From the NCBI GenBank assembly GCA_026002975.1, contig BPGJ01000013.1, positions 1 to 64,000 on the forward strand: a DNA stretch of 64,000 nucleotides, read 5' to 3'. The position numbers and the translations under genes are program-made. Each line of letters begins with the position of its first letter. Position 1 is the stretch's first letter. Below the pieces are notes generated by a model. It searched no databases and had not been told where the DNA came from. It was given only the letters and a program-made list of their open reading frames with translations. The stretch comes from Acidimicrobiia bacterium. Lineage in GTDB: Bacteria; Actinomycetota; Acidimicrobiia; Spongiisociales; ZC4RG35. Positions 19,928-29,972 of the stretch are shown here, in pieces.

Positions 19928-21272
19928 TCGGCTTCGGGCGAGATCACCCAGTGGAGCCAAACCACCACACCACCCTCGGCGGGGCGGGCGAAGAGTTGGG
20001 AAGGTAGGGGCGACTCGATCAGGATCTCCGCCTTCTCGCCCGACAGGCGGTACCTGTGGCCGCCCACCGCGACGGGCTCCGAGATCTCTCCCCGGTCGTT
20101 TCCGTCGACCCTGATCTCGGTTCTTCCCAGCGCGAGCACCAGCTCGGGACCTGCCAGGCCGGAGGGTAGACCGTCGAAGCGGTAGGAGAGGTGCACGCTG
20201 TCGGCGTCCGGCTCCACCTCGATCGTCACACCCTCTCCTCGGGCGACGAGCCGCTCGGCATGGGCCTCCAGCCGGTAAGGGCCCGGTTCGGTCGGATGCT
20301 CCGACCCGGCCAGATGGCGGCACAGGCAGCCCGGCGCCTCGCCGGGAACGGCCCCCCAAGGCCACGGGTTGGGCCAAGAGGTCGAAGGTGAGGATGGCTC
20401 CAGAGGAATGGACCACCATCTCCACCTCGGGGGACCTGATCTCCGCCTCTTCGGATCCGTCGGCGTCCCAGTCGAGCATCATCACCGGCGGGCCCTCCTT
20501 CCTACGGGCCCGCTCGAGCATCGCCGACGCCGCGACCAGCCGATCCTCGGATGCGGTCACGCCATGGCCGACCGCACCCGCGCAGGCCGTGGCCACCTCC
20601 CCCGGAGGGCGAGAGCCCGCCAAGGACTTGATACGGGCCAGCCGGCGCTCCAACCGATCCTGGGGTGTGGGTTCCACCGGGAGGCGGAGACGACCCTCCA
20701 CCCGGTGGTCGGCCAGGAACCGCGACGGGACGGTGAGGGTGCACCCCGGCCGGGCGGCGACCCATGACGCGTACTCCTCCAGACGTGACGGTTCCACCCT
20801 CCACACCGTCACCCGGTCGTCGGGGATGGCCAGGGCCGGCGGATCCGGGTCCACCTCGATTCCCAGGGCGGGGAAAACCCTGTCGAAGAACGCCACCGTT
20901 CCCGACCCGGCCACTCCTTCGACCATCAGGCAGGATGGTCTGGCCGGGTCCAGGAGCGGCAGGAGGCGCTCTGGTCCATCCGGCTCGCAGCCAGAACGGG
21001 CCAGGTTCGAAGCCGGCCTGGTCGAGTCTCTCCGTCTCCATCCGGATGGCCTCCGCCAGCAGACCGGGCGGTAGGTAGTCGGCCCTGGGTGCTCCATGAC
21101 CGGCCCGCACCCACTCGACGGTCGGCAGATCGGAGGGATCGACCTGGTCGATCAGATCGGGAGGCAGCCACACGGCGAGCGGGATGCCGTGCTCCCCAAC
21201 GGGACGCATGACCTCCCGCAGGTCACTGGGACCCCAGCCGGGCGGGAAGGCCACGAACAACACCACGTGCAT
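19888..21272 (-). CDS. Divergent GH57-like protein (DUF1925/DUF1926-type C-terminal half), two extra bases
   Basis: About 460 residues after repair. Two +1 events are needed: near 20980 (joining WLRA to DGPERLLPLLDPARPS) and in the C6 run 20352-20357 (joining QPVALG to AVPGEAPGCLCRHLAG). The C-terminal half has a degenerate 'A-x-C-x-x-A-x-x-HG' motif (ATACAGAVGHGV) and DWDADGSEEAEIRSPEVEMVVHSSGAILTFDL, resembling the region after the barrel in GH57 alpha-amylase/4-alpha-glucanotransferase proteins. The N-terminal part is much shorter than a GH57 barrel, so it may be a degenerate or non-catalytic relative. ATG 21272 has TAGCGT eight bases upstream. Assignment is from motif resemblance only. 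Confidence 0.5.
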
Positions 21273-21283
21273 GATCGGCCACG

Positions 21284-21580
21284 CTACCCGTCGGAGCTCC
21301 TTCGGCGAGTCGTGAGAAGCACCACCGGGACGACCACCCACGCCGCCCGGGGACGCCACAACACGAGAAGGGCTCCGAGTGCGGTCACAGTCACCATCCG
21401 TCGGTCGAGCCTCTCTGGCCAAGCCAACCAGAGGGCCCACAAGACCGCCGCCACCCGGAAGGCGATCCCGGCTGCTCCTTCCCGATTCGAGATCCAGGCA
21501 CCGGCCGCCACTCCGGTCGCCGCCAGGGCGACCCCGAGGAGGGCCCAGCGGATCCCTCGGCTGCCTTCGGAGTGGTTCAG
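21284..21580 (-). CDS. Small membrane protein, three predicted membrane segments; possible CTG start
   Basis: Unrecognised hydrophobic protein. The track starts at GTG 21511 (75 residues), but the same frame is open and hydrophobic further upstream (GIRWALLGVALAATGVAAGAWI), back to a CTG at 21580 that has AGGAGG five bases before it; no ATG, GTG or TTG lies in that interval before the upstream stop. With CTG it is 98 residues with three membrane segments. It precedes the GH57-like gene on the same strand. Its 5' end abuts the gatC promoter on the other strand. Start uncertain. Confidence 0.55.
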   Translation of the reverse strand: MNHSEGSRGIRWALLGVALAATGVAAGAWISNREGAAGIAFRVAAVLWALWLAWPERLDRRMVTVTALGALLVLWRPRAAWVVVPVVLLTTRRRSSDG

Positions 21581-21590
21581 GGTCGCCTCC

Positions 21591-21596
21591 TAGTAT
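21591..21596 (+). promoter_or_regulatory. -10 element of the gatCAB operon
   Basis: TAGTAT ten bases before the gatC ATG (21607); its last bases include an in-frame upstream ATG (21595), which makes that earlier start unlikely. Spacing is at the long end of the leaderless pattern, so a few bases of leader are possible. Confidence 0.5.
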
Positions 21597-21606
21597 GTCG
21601 GCGTTC

Positions 21607-21897
21607 ATGCCGATCGACATCGACATCGTCCACGTCGCCCGGTTGGCTCGGATCGACCTCCACCCCGACGAGCTGGAGTCGTACCGCGCCCAACTCGGGG
21701 TGATCCTGGAGCATGCCGCCAAGGTACAGGCCTACGACACCTCTGGTGTCGAGCCCATCTCCCATCCGTTGGGGTTCACCAACGCGTTCAGGGAGGACGA
21801 ACCGGCCCCTTCCCTTCCTCGTGACGAGGTCCTGTCGGCTGCTCCAGAGGCTCGTGACGGGTACTTCGTCGCTCCGCCCACCATGGAGACCGAGTGA
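21607..21897 (+). CDS. gatC: Asp-tRNA(Asn)/Glu-tRNA(Gln) amidotransferase subunit C
   Basis: Small linker subunit of 96 residues that wraps around GatA and contacts GatB. It shows the family pattern [41 protein letters not shown] and the C-terminal [25 protein letters not shown]. It opens a gatC-gatA-gatB set with four-base overlaps. Presence of the complex implies that Asn- and/or Gln-tRNA are made by transamidation of mischarged tRNA. Confidence 0.96.
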   Translation: MPIDIDIVHVARLARIDLHPDELESYRAQLGVILEHAAKVQAYDTSGVEPISHPLGFTNAFREDEPAPSLPRDEVLSAAPEARDGYFVAPPTMETE

Positions 21898-23357
21898 GCA
21901 CCCCGACCATCGCCGAGGCCAACCGCCTGTTCGAAGAAGGGCTCCTCGATCCCGTGGAGCTCCTCTCAGAAGTCCTCCATCGGGCTTCCCTGACCGAAGC
22001 CGAACTCCACGCCTATCTGACGATCGACCATGAAGGCGCCAGACGTCGAGCCGAGGCCGCCGCCGAGCGGCTGGCCAGAGGCGAACGTCGCGGGCCGCTC
22101 GACGGTATCCCCATCGCCCTGAAGGACAACCTCTGCACCAAGGGGGTCGAGACCACCTGCGCCTCCCAGATCCTGGCCGGTTGGGTGCCGCCCTACGACG
22201 CCACGGCCGTGGCCCGCCTCCAGGAGGCGGGGGCGGTGCTGGTGGGTAAGACCAACCTCGACGAGTTCGCGATGGGTTCCTCCACCGAGAACTCCGCCTA
22301 CGGCCCGACCCGGAACCCGTGGGACACCGAACGGGTGCCCGGAGGATCGTCGGGTGGGTCGGCCGCAGCGGTGGCCGTGGGCTCGGCGGTGGCCGCCCTC
22401 GGATCCGACACCGGCGGTTCGATCCGCCAGCCTGCAGCCCTGTGTGGTGTGGTCGGATTCAAACCGACCTACGGGCTGGTCAGCCGGTACGGACTGGTCG
22501 CCTTCGCATCGTCCCTCGACCAGATCGGACCGATAACCCGGACCGTGGCCGACGCCGGGATGCTTTTCGAGGTGATCGCCGGACACGACCCGCTGGACGC
22601 CACCTCCTATCCCGGCCAGGTGCCCCGCTGGGACGCCGAACTGGACGCCGGGGTCGGTGGGGTTCGGATCGGTCTGGTCCGGGAGCTGTCGGGGGACGGC
22701 ATCGATCCCGAGGTGGCAGAGGTTTGCCGAAGGGTGCTCGACCTGTTGTCGGATCAGGGCGCCCAGGTGGTCGAAGTGTCGCTGCCCACCGTCGAGGTGG
22801 CACTCTCGGCCTACTACCTGGTGGCACCTGCCGAGTGCTCGGCCAACCTGGCCCGCTTCGACGGAATCCGGTACGGACTCCGGGTGCCGGGGGATACCGT
22901 ATCGGAGACCATGGGGAGGACCCGGGCCGAGGGATTCGGGCCCGAAGTCACCCGACGCATCCTCCTCGGCACCTACGCCCTCTCGGCCGGCTACTACGAC
23001 GCCTTCTACTTGCAGGCCCAGAGAGTCCGGGCTCTGGTCGTCCAGGACTTCGCCGAGGCATACCAGAAGGCCGACGTACTCGTGTCGCCCACCAGTCCCA
23101 CCACCGCCTTCCCGCTGGGCGCCAAAGTGGCCGACCCGCTGGCGATGTACATGTCCGACGTGTGCACCATCCCCTCCAATCTGGCCGGCCACCCGGCGAT
23201 CAGCCTTCCGGTGGGGCTCGACTCGGCGGGTCTCCCCATAGGTCTGCAGATCATGGCGCCCGCCCTGGGGGAGACCCTGCTGTTTCGAGTAGCGGCCGAG
23301 GTCGAGCGGGTGGCCGGGTTCGACGCTCGACCGCGGCTGGCCGAGGGAATGCCATGA
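21894..23357 (+). CDS. gatA: Asp-tRNA(Asn)/Glu-tRNA(Gln) amidotransferase subunit A
   Basis: Amidase-signature glutaminase subunit of 487 residues that releases ammonia from glutamine. The Ser-cisSer-Lys triad is visible: lysine in [12 protein letters not shown], cis-serine in [12 protein letters not shown] and nucleophile serine in [15 protein letters not shown] 21894 overlaps the gatC TGA. GatB, encoded next with an ATGA overlap, uses the ammonia. Confidence 0.97.
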   Translation: MSTPTIAEANRLFEEGLLDPVELLSEVLHRASLTEAELHAYLTIDHEGARRRAEAAAERLARGERRGPLDGIPIALKDNLCTKGVETTCASQILAGWVPPYDATAVARLQEAGAVLVGKTNLDEFAMGSSTENSAYGPTRNPWDTERVPGGSSGGSAAAVAVGSAVAALGSDTGGSIRQPAALCGVVGFKPTYGLVSRYGLVAFASSLDQIGPITRTVADAGMLFEVIAGHDPLDATSYPGQVPRWDAELDAGVGGVRIGLVRELSGDGIDPEVAEVCRRVLDLLSDQGAQVVEVSLPTVEVALSAYYLVAPAECSANLARFDGIRYGLRVPGDTVSETMGRTRAEGFGPEVTRRILLGTYALSAGYYDAFYLQAQRVRALVVQDFAEAYQKADVLVSPTSPTTAFPLGAKVADPLAMYMSDVCTIPSNLAGHPAISLPVGLDSAGLPIGLQIMAPALGETLLFRVAAEVERVAGFDARPRLAEGMP

Positions 23358-24787
23358 CCTGGGAGCCGGTCATCGGTATCGAGGTGCACGTGGAGCTGCT
23401 CACCAGCTCCAAGATGTTCTGTGGATGCCGGGTCTCGTTCGGTGACCCTCCCAACACCAACGTGTGTCCCACCTGCTTGGGGCTGCCGGGCTCCTTACCG
23501 GTTCCGAACCGCAGGGCGATCGAATGGCTGGTGAAGATCGGGCTGGCACTCAACTGTCGGATCAACGAATGGTCGGTCTTCCACCGGAAGAACTACTTCT
23601 ACGCCGATCTGCCGAAGAACTACCAGATAAGCCAGTACGACCACCCGGTCTGTGTGGACGGGTGGTTGGACGTATCCGGTCCCGACGGCGCCTTCAGGGT
23701 GGGGATCGAACGAGCGCACATGGAGGAGGACACGGGCAAGTCGATCCACCTGGGGGAAGGCGGGAGGATCCACTCCGCCACCCAGACCCTCCTCGACTTC
23801 AACCGAGCCGGGGTCCCACTGGTGGAGATCGTCTCCAAACCCGACATCGGCACACCACCTCGAGCCAGGGCGTTCGCCCAGGAGCTCCGAGAGGTGATCC
23901 TCACCCTGGGGGTGTCCGACGCCCGGCTGGAGGAAGGATCGATGCGTTTCGACGCCAACGTCTCCCTCCGGCGACCGGGCGGGCCGCTGGGAACCAAGGT
24001 GGAGGTCAAGAACATGAACTCGTTCCGGTCGCTGGAGCGGGCCCTCGGCTACGAGATCGACCGGCAGAGGAAACTCCTCGAGGCCGGAAGGGAGGTGGTC
24101 CAGGAGACCCGGCACTGGGACGAGGAAGCCGGTGTCACCCAGGGGATGAGGACCAAGGAGGTGTCGAGCGACTACCGCTACTTCCCGGACCCGGACCTCG
24201 TCCCGATCGTGGTCGACACCGCGTGGAGGGAACGGATCGCCGCCGAGCTCCCCGAGCTGCCCGCCCAAAGGCGGGCCCGCTACCTGGACCAAGGGGTCGA
24301 CCCTCAGACCGCGTCCGTGCTGTCGGCCTCCGAGCCCGACCTGAGGAACCTGTACGACCAGGCGGTGGAGGCGGGGGCCGATCCCCGGACCACGGCTCTG
24401 TGGGTCACGGGTGAGATCACCGCCGCGTTGCGGAGGGACGAACAGCTGCGGCTGCCCGCCGGAGGAGAACTGGCCGAACTGCTGACCCTGATCGAACAGG
24501 GCACCGTGTCGGCTTCGGCGGCGAAAGAGGTACTAGCCGGAATGCTCGCCGGGGAGGGAGGAGCCCGTGAGGTGGCCGAACGGAGGAACCTGATCCAGAT
24601 CTCCGACTCGGATGCCCTGTCCGAGGTGGTCGACACGGTCCTGGCCGAGAATCCCGACGCGGTGGAACGCTACCGGGCCGGCGAGGGGAAGGTGCTGGGT
24701 TTCCTGGTCGGTCAGGTGATGCGAGCCACCGGAGGCCGAGCCGACCCGCGTCTCGTCAACCGGCTGCTGGCCGAAAGGCTTGGATGA
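23354..24787 (+). CDS. gatB: Asp-tRNA(Asn)/Glu-tRNA(Gln) amidotransferase subunit B
   Basis: Subunit of 477 residues that phosphorylates the side chain of tRNA-bound Asp or Glu and amidates it. N-terminal [18 protein letters not shown] and [15 protein letters not shown] supply the zinc cysteines. [19 protein letters not shown] is the conserved kinase core, and YqeY-like tail sequence ([38 protein letters not shown]) closes the protein. ATG 23354 overlaps the gatA stop. The track's 22319 start is a shadow extension. Confidence 0.97.
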   Translation: MTWEPVIGIEVHVELLTSSKMFCGCRVSFGDPPNTNVCPTCLGLPGSLPVPNRRAIEWLVKIGLALNCRINEWSVFHRKNYFYADLPKNYQISQYDHPVCVDGWLDVSGPDGAFRVGIERAHMEEDTGKSIHLGEGGRIHSATQTLLDFNRAGVPLVEIVSKPDIGTPPRARAFAQELREVILTLGVSDARLEEGSMRFDANVSLRRPGGPLGTKVEVKNMNSFRSLERALGYEIDRQRKLLEAGREVVQETRHWDEEAGVTQGMRTKEVSSDYRYFPDPDLVPIVVDTAWRERIAAELPELPAQRRARYLDQGVDPQTASVLSASEPDLRNLYDQAVEAGADPRTTALWVTGEITAALRRDEQLRLPAGGELAELLTLIEQGTVSASAAKEVLAGMLAGEGGAREVAERRNLIQISDSDALSEVVDTVLAENPDAVERYRAGEGKVLGFLVGQVMRATGGRADPRLVNRLLAERLG

Positions 24788-25401
24788 GACCGGTCCTGTT
24801 GGACTGTGACGGCGTCATCTGCGACTCCGAACCCTTGTCGGCGTCGGCGTGGCAGAGCGTCCTGAACAGGTGGGGAATCTCGTTCGGAGAGCGAGATCAC
24901 ACCCGGTTCGTGGGTTCCACCGACCGGGCCATGGCGGACCACTACGCGGACCTGGTGGGAACCGACACCGACACCATCCTGCGGCACCTCCGGGAGGAGA
25001 TGACCCGCCTGACCGCGGCCGGCGTGCCCACCTTCCCCGACGCCTTGGACCTGATCGGCCGGTTGGAGGGAAGACCTTGGGCGGTGGTGTCCAACAGCGA
25101 CCGCTGGAGGCTGGATTTGCTCCTCACCGGGATCGGGGTGACCCGGGCCCCCGTGACCGTCGCCGGGGACGAAGTGGAGAGGCCCAAACCCCATCCGGAC
25201 GTGTACCTGGTCGCCGCCCAACGGCTCCGGGTGTCACCCGGGGAGTGTTGGGCGGTGGAGGACAGCCCGACCGGAGTCGCCGCGGCCAAGGCCGCGGGCA
25301 TGCGGGTGGTGGCGGTCGATCGAGGCATGTTCGACCGGGAACTGTTCACCGGAGCCGACATCGTGGTGCCCGACCTCACCCGAGTCCGCTGGCTAGCGTG
25401 A
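24784..25401 (+). CDS. HAD-superfamily phosphatase, beta-phosphoglucomutase-like
   Basis: Subfamily IA HAD hydrolase of 205 residues with nucleophile and acid aspartates D7 and D9 (LLDCDGVICDSEP), the motif II serine in VVSNSD, lysine in ERPKPHPDVYL and acidic motif WAVEDSPTGVAAAKAAG. The helical cap between motifs I and II suits small sugar phosphates or similar. ATG 24784 overlaps the gatB stop (ATGA), so it is carried by the gat operon; no functional link follows from that. Substrate unknown. Confidence 0.88.
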   Translation: MRPVLLDCDGVICDSEPLSASAWQSVLNRWGISFGERDHTRFVGSTDRAMADHYADLVGTDTDTILRHLREEMTRLTAAGVPTFPDALDLIGRLEGRPWAVVSNSDRWRLDLLLTGIGVTRAPVTVAGDEVERPKPHPDVYLVAAQRLRVSPGECWAVEDSPTGVAAAKAAGMRVVAVDRGMFDRELFTGADIVVPDLTRVRWLA

Positions 25402-25407
25402 ACCGCG

Positions 25408-26877
25408 ATGGAGCGGCAGACCAAGATCGTCGCCACTCTGGGGCCGGCGGTCGACTCACCCGAGGCCATCCGGAGCCTCATCCGGGCCGGCATGGACGTG
25501 GCCCGGCTCAACTTCAGTCATGGGGACCACGACTTCCACCGCAGGATGACGGAATGGGTGAGGACCGCAGCCGACGAGGAAGACCGGGTGGTGGCCGTCC
25601 TCCAGGACATTCAGGGCCCCAAACTGCGGGTGGGGCGGCTGGCTCGGGACCCGACCATCCTGTCGGCCGGACAAGAGGTGACTCTGATCGCGGGCGACAG
25701 CGGAAGCGGGGACGAGATTCCCGTCGCCCATCCCCTGGACGAGGTGAGGCCCGGTGAGCGGATCCTCCTCGCCGACGGCCTGATCCGACTCCGGGTCGTC
25801 GAATCGGACCCGACCCGGGTGGTCGCCCGGGTGGAACAGGGGGGCGCCCTCTCGTCGGGCAAGGGGGTGGCGCTCCCCGACACCGAGCTCCGGGTGCCGG
25901 CGGTCACCGACAAGGACCGTGAGGACCTGGAGTTGGGACGGGAGCTCGAAGTCGACTACGTAGCGGCGTCGTTCGTTCGTTCGGGGGAAGACGTACGTCA
26001 GGTCAGGGATCTGGCAGGGGGAACGCCGGTGGTCGCCAAGATCGAGTTGGCCTCCGCCTACGCCAACTTGGACGACATCCTCGACGAGGCGGCGGGGGTC
26101 ATGGTCGCCCGGGGCGACCTGGGGGTTCAGCTCCCCTTGGAGCGGATTCCCCTGGTACAGGCCGACATCCTCCACCGGGCCAACCGGGCCGGGGTGATAA
26201 CCATCACCGCCACCGAGATGCTCGAATCGATGACCCACTCGCCGCGTCCGACCCGGGCCGAGGTCACCGACGTCGCTACCGCGGTGATGTCGGGCACCGA
26301 CGCGGTCATGCTGTCGGGGGAGACCGCCATCGGCGAGTATCCGATCGAAGCCACCGAGACCATGGCCCGGATCTGTACGACGGTGGAAGCCGGCTGGAGG
26401 CCGAGTGAGCTGACACCTTTCATCGCCACCCCCGACTCGGTGGCTTCGGCGGTCGCCCAAGCCGCGGTGGAGGCCGCCGCCAACCTCGGAGTGGAGACCA
26501 TCGTGGCGTTCACCGAGTCCGGCAACACCGCGAGGCTCATCTCGAAATACCGGCCCGCCGCCCGGATCATCGCCTTCACACCGGTGGCTCGCACCCTCAC
26601 CCGGATGGCGCTGTACCGGGGGGTCAGGCCCTATCCATTCGAGCGGCGGGACTACACCGACATGATGATCGCCGCCGCCGAGAAGTTCCTCGAGAAGTCC
26701 GGCATCTGTCGACGTGGGGAAACGGTGGTGATGGTGGCGGGTATCCCTCCCAACCAGAAGGCGTCCACCAACCTGATGAAGGTCCACGTCGTCGGGGAGC
26801 GGGACCGGGGGGTGGCGTCCCAGCGAACGGGTCGCACCTCACCGGAGGTGGGGGGTTTCTCGAGGGGTACCATCTGA
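25408..26877 (+). CDS. pyk: Pyruvate kinase
   Basis: Glycolytic enzyme of 489 residues making ATP and pyruvate from phosphoenolpyruvate. Visible: N-terminal [27 protein letters not shown], the catalytic lysine segment [35 protein letters not shown] and [24 protein letters not shown]. The C-terminal effector domain is present. TAGCGT (25394-25399) lies eight bases before ATG 25408, inside the end of the HAD gene, so pyk probably has its own leaderless promoter. Confidence 0.97.
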   Translation: MERQTKIVATLGPAVDSPEAIRSLIRAGMDVARLNFSHGDHDFHRRMTEWVRTAADEEDRVVAVLQDIQGPKLRVGRLARDPTILSAGQEVTLIAGDSGSGDEIPVAHPLDEVRPGERILLADGLIRLRVVESDPTRVVARVEQGGALSSGKGVALPDTELRVPAVTDKDREDLELGRELEVDYVAASFVRSGEDVRQVRDLAGGTPVVAKIELASAYANLDDILDEAAGVMVARGDLGVQLPLERIPLVQADILHRANRAGVITITATEMLESMTHSPRPTRAEVTDVATAVMSGTDAVMLSGETAIGEYPIEATETMARICTTVEAGWRPSELTPFIATPDSVASAVAQAAVEAAANLGVETIVAFTESGNTARLISKYRPAARIIAFTPVARTLTRMALYRGVRPYPFERRDYTDMMIAAAEKFLEKSGICRRGETVVMVAGIPPNQKASTNLMKVHVVGERDRGVASQRTGRTSPEVGGFSRGTI

Positions 26878-26883
26878 CGACCC

Positions 26884-27201
26884 ATGGGACAGACCATCGA
26901 GATCAACCGAACGGCCTTGGTGGGTAACACCCTCGTCGTCGACACCGACCGCAGCCTCGCGGGACAGGACGGCGAGTCGTACAACGGGCCCGAGTCCGCC
27001 CGGCGGGTCGTCGACCACGCCAGACGGGCCGCGGCGTTCCCGGCACGGCTGGCCCTGCGGATATTCGAGGAGATCCCCGGGGTCGACCACGTGCACGTCA
27101 TGTCCAACGTGGTGACCTTGCGTCGACCGGAGGGCTGGTCCGAAGAGACGATCGATCGGGCCCGGGAGCTGATCTCGGGGTTCTTCCGCTTCTACCGCTA
27201 G
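26884..27201 (+). CDS. Nfu N-terminal-domain-like small protein
   Basis: Protein of 105 residues resembling the Nfu_N domain (the part found ahead of the NifU-like iron-sulfur scaffold domain): NTLVVDTDRSL at the front and FPARLALRIFEEIPGVDHVHVMSNVVTLRRPEGWSEE in the middle, ending in a helix. No CxxC scaffold domain follows, so it would be a free-standing Nfu_N-type protein of unknown role. TACCAT lies ten bases before ATG 26884, seven bases after the pyk stop. Identification is by pattern only. Confidence 0.55.
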   Translation: MGQTIEINRTALVGNTLVVDTDRSLAGQDGESYNGPESARRVVDHARRAAAFPARLALRIFEEIPGVDHVHVMSNVVTLRRPEGWSEETIDRARELISGFFRFYR

Positions 27202-27212
27202 CCCGGCACCTG

Positions 27213-29117
27213 TCAGCCGCCCGCCGTCGTGGTGGTGGTCTCGGGCTGCGTGGTGGTGGTGGTGGACGTGGTGGTGGTCGTGGTGGTGGGGCAAGTGGTC
27301 GTGGCGTCGGGCATCCTGCAGGGATGCACCTCGACGATCTCCCGTTGAGGCAGGTAGCGAACCACCCATTCCTGCACCCGCTCGGAACCACCCTGGGTGA
27401 TCTTCCTGGTCACCTTCACCGACCACCCGGGTGACGGCTTCTGGGTCACCACCCGCTCGTCGGGGTCGAGGTCTGGGTTGGCCCGGTACTCGGTCCTCGG
27501 CTCGGTGAAGGCGAAGCGTTCCGAGACGGTGGCTTCCACCCGACGGGCCTGGGGACCTCCTTCGGCGACGATCTCGATGTTGGTCCGGCCGTCGCGGTGC
27601 GACCCCACCAGGATGCGCCCGTCGTTCCAACCGTAGAACAGCACGGTGATCGAGGTGTCGGTGTACTCGGTCTTGATCAGGATGGCCGCATCCGAATCGT
27701 TCCGGAACTCCAGCTCCGGCTCCGGCCAGGAGATGGTCGCTTCGATTCCCTCCGGGTAGCGGCTGAAATAGAAGCTGTGGGGCTTGTGCCGGACGTCCTC
27801 GTACCCTCCCCAGAAGACGGCGTTGTAGAACGTCGTGGCGAACTGGCTCACCCCTCCACCCACGGTCTCGACCAGCTCCCCCTGAACGATGGTGCCGTCG
27901 GGTAGGTAGCCCTTCTCCGCGGTGCGGGGACCCACGAAAGCGTTCAGCCCGAAGGTCTCACCCGGACGGACGATGACGCCGTCCACCGTGTCGGCGATCA
28001 GATGGATGTTGCGCACCCGGTTCTGGCAGCAGCTGTGGTAGGTGGTGAACGACGCCACCAGGTGCCGGATCCCGAGCGCTTCGAGCTCCTCGGTCGTCAC
28101 CTCGGGGTCGGCTCCCTCTCGCATCGGCAGCACCCCACGCCGGTGGGAACCCGAAGCCGCCTGAGCCAGCGCAGAAGCAGTCGCTTCGGGGTCGATCAGG
28201 GTGCCTGGCCGGCCCGGCACCACCCTCACCTGGTAACCGTCGATCTCGAGGCGGGCGTCGACCGGAGGCGCCTCGAGCACGCCCCGCTGACGTTCCAACA
28301 CCTCCCCGACCCGCTGGGGGTCGAAGGACAGGACGAGTTCCGACTCGCCGGCCTCGGCCACCAGAGCCGCCGCCAGATCCTCGACCCCGAAGGTCACCTC
28401 GGCGTCTCCTCCGGGAGCCACCAGGGTGATCGGACCCGAAAGCCAGAGCTTGGCCTGGGCCACCGCCCGGTCGACGTCCGCCGGGGTGAGTCGCGGCTCT
28501 CGACGGACCACCGGCAGGGAGGCAGGGTTGTCGATCCTCCCCAAGAACGCGTCGAGGAGGATCCGGCTCCCGTCCGCCGGATCGATGTGCTCTCCCGGCC
28601 GTGGGTAGAGAGGTACCGGGGTGGTGCCTTCCACCGCGATGCCGCCGGGGAACGGGGGATTCCCGACGTACCTGCTGCTCCAATCCTCCAGCAGGAGCCT
28701 GGTCGCTTCGGCGTCGAGGGAACCTTCGAGCTCCACGGGCACCCGTCGGAACAGATTCCGGAGCCACCAGCCGAACTGGTCGGAGAGGCTTCCCTCCCGG
28801 CCCAGTGACATGACCCGTCGGGCGATCGCATCGACGTTCAACCTGAAACCCACCTGGAGGGGAGTGACCGTGGGGGAGGATCCGTTCACCAGGAAGGTGA
28901 AAGGCGTGACCGCGATCTCGCCCTCCAGCACGGTCAGGGCTTCGACGAGCTCGGTGTGGTCCATTCCACCCACCGACAGTCCGCCCACCACCACGTCACC
29001 CAGGACCCGACCGGCGGAGAGGGCTCGATGGGCCGCGAACCAGCCGACCACCACCAGCAGGGTGGAGGCCAGGCCGACCGCCATCCAGCGGAGCGCTCGC
29101 GTCGAGGATCGGGACAT
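27213..29117 (-). CDS. VanW-family secreted protein with G5-like domain and Thr-rich tail
   Basis: 634 residues. One N-terminal membrane anchor (MAVGLASTLLVVVGWFAAHRAL), repeated peptidoglycan-binding-4-type segments in the first half, then the VanW domain (FNAYFG-like GETFGLNAFVGPRTAEKGYLPDG, GGGVSQFATTFYNAVFWGG). Near the C-terminus is a G5-like region (ERVVTQKPSPGWSVKVTRKI) and a Thr-run tail (CPTTTTTTTSTTTTTQPETTTTT). It is predicted outside the cell at the wall; function of VanW proteins is poorly defined. ATG 29117 is chosen because CATCCT lies eight bases upstream; ATG 29159 in the same frame is the alternative. The track's 29366 start is too long. Confidence 0.88.
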   Translation of the reverse strand: MSRSSTRALRWMAVGLASTLLVVVGWFAAHRALSAGRVLGDVVVGGLSVGGMDHTELVEALTVLEGEIAVTPFTFLVNGSSPTVTPLQVGFRLNVDAIARRVMSLGREGSLSDQFGWWLRNLFRRVPVELEGSLDAEATRLLLEDWSSRYVGNPPFPGGIAVEGTTPVPLYPRPGEHIDPADGSRILLDAFLGRIDNPASLPVVRREPRLTPADVDRAVAQAKLWLSGPITLVAPGGDAEVTFGVEDLAAALVAEAGESELVLSFDPQRVGEVLERQRGVLEAPPVDARLEIDGYQVRVVPGRPGTLIDPEATASALAQAASGSHRRGVLPMREGADPEVTTEELEALGIRHLVASFTTYHSCCQNRVRNIHLIADTVDGVIVRPGETFGLNAFVGPRTAEKGYLPDGTIVQGELVETVGGGVSQFATTFYNAVFWGGYEDVRHKPHSFYFSRYPEGIEATISWPEPELEFRNDSDAAILIKTEYTDTSITVLFYGWNDGRILVGSHRDGRTNIEIVAEGGPQARRVEATVSERFAFTEPRTEYRANPDLDPDERVVTQKPSPGWSVKVTRKITQGGSERVQEWVVRYLPQREIVEVHPCRMPDATTTCPTTTTTTTSTTTTTQPETTTTTAGG

Positions 29118-29192
29118 GGCGAACAAGGATGCGAAACGAGGAACTTCCCCTGTAACCATGCTAGACGCTCGCCCGGATAGCATCGGTTCCCG

Positions 29193-29972
29193 GTGATCGA
29201 GTTTCCGCCTCCCAGACCCGGAGAGCCCGTCCGGGTGTCGGCGACCCTGTTCGTCACCTGGAGGCGATGTCCCATGCAGGCGGGAGCTCGACTGCAAGGC
29301 ATCTACCCGCCCGAGACCGTCCGCACCTTCACCGGGGCTCTTTGTCACAGGTTGTTCGCCCGTCATCTCCGGACCGGACCCATCCCCCCCGAGCTGATCC
29401 CCCAGGTGTGTCGAGAGGAGATCGGGGCGGCACTCAACCCGAAGATGGCCGCGGCCGGGGTGGCTTCACCGGGGAGGTTGCGACCCGTCATCGAGGAGGC
29501 GGAGCGGATCTACCGGCGGTTCACCACCCTCACTGCCCATGGGTTCGAGGCAGCCGAGGTCGATCTCGAAGTCGTCCCCGCCGACGGGGTGACGATCGTG
29601 GGTCGAGTGGACGCCGTGTTCAGGCCCGGCGACGGTGTAGTGCTGGTCGATTGGAAGACGGGTGAACTGGGGGACGACGTCGACATCCAACTGGGTTTCT
29701 ACGCTCTGCTCTGGGCGCTCGACCGGGGCGAGCTACCTGCTGCGGTGGAGGCGGTGTCGGTACGCACCGGGGAACGGATCCGGCGCCGACCGACCGTCGG
29801 TGAGCTCACCGACATGGCCCGCGACGTGTCGGCCATGGCGGGGACGCTGCGGGAGATATGGGAGTCGGGCGGCAGCCCGCCCGTCCGACCCGGACCCTGG
29901 TGTGCCCGCTGTCCCGTGCTGAGAGACTGCGGGGAGGGGTCGGCCGCCGTCCGGCTACTGTCCGGGCCATGA
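29193..29972 (+). CDS. PD-(D/E)XK nuclease, Cas4/RecB-like, with four cysteines
   Basis: 259 residues of the PDDEXK_1 type. The nuclease core is GRVDAVF (D140) followed by VVLVDWKTGEL (D153, K155). A cysteine near the N-terminus (TWRRCP, C26) and three near the C-terminus (WCARCPVLRDC: C237, C240, C246) match the iron-sulfur-bracketed architecture of Cas4/AddB-type nucleases. No cas genes or CRISPR array are in the window, so a role in DNA repair or processing is more likely. GTG 29193 has TAGCAT nine bases upstream. It overlaps the next gene by four bases. Confidence 0.85.
   Translation: MIEFPPPRPGEPVRVSATLFVTWRRCPMQAGARLQGIYPPETVRTFTGALCHRLFARHLRTGPIPPELIPQVCREEIGAALNPKMAAAGVASPGRLRPVIEEAERIYRRFTTLTAHGFEAAEVDLEVVPADGVTIVGRVDAVFRPGDGVVLVDWKTGELGDDVDIQLGFYALLWALDRGELPAAVEAVSVRTGERIRRRPTVGELTDMARDVSAMAGTLREIWESGGSPPVRPGPWCARCPVLRDCGEGSAAVRLLSGP

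Noticed and set aside
29193-29972. CRISPR-associated Cas4
   Set aside because: No other cas gene or repeat-spacer array in the window; a general repair nuclease is the safer reading.
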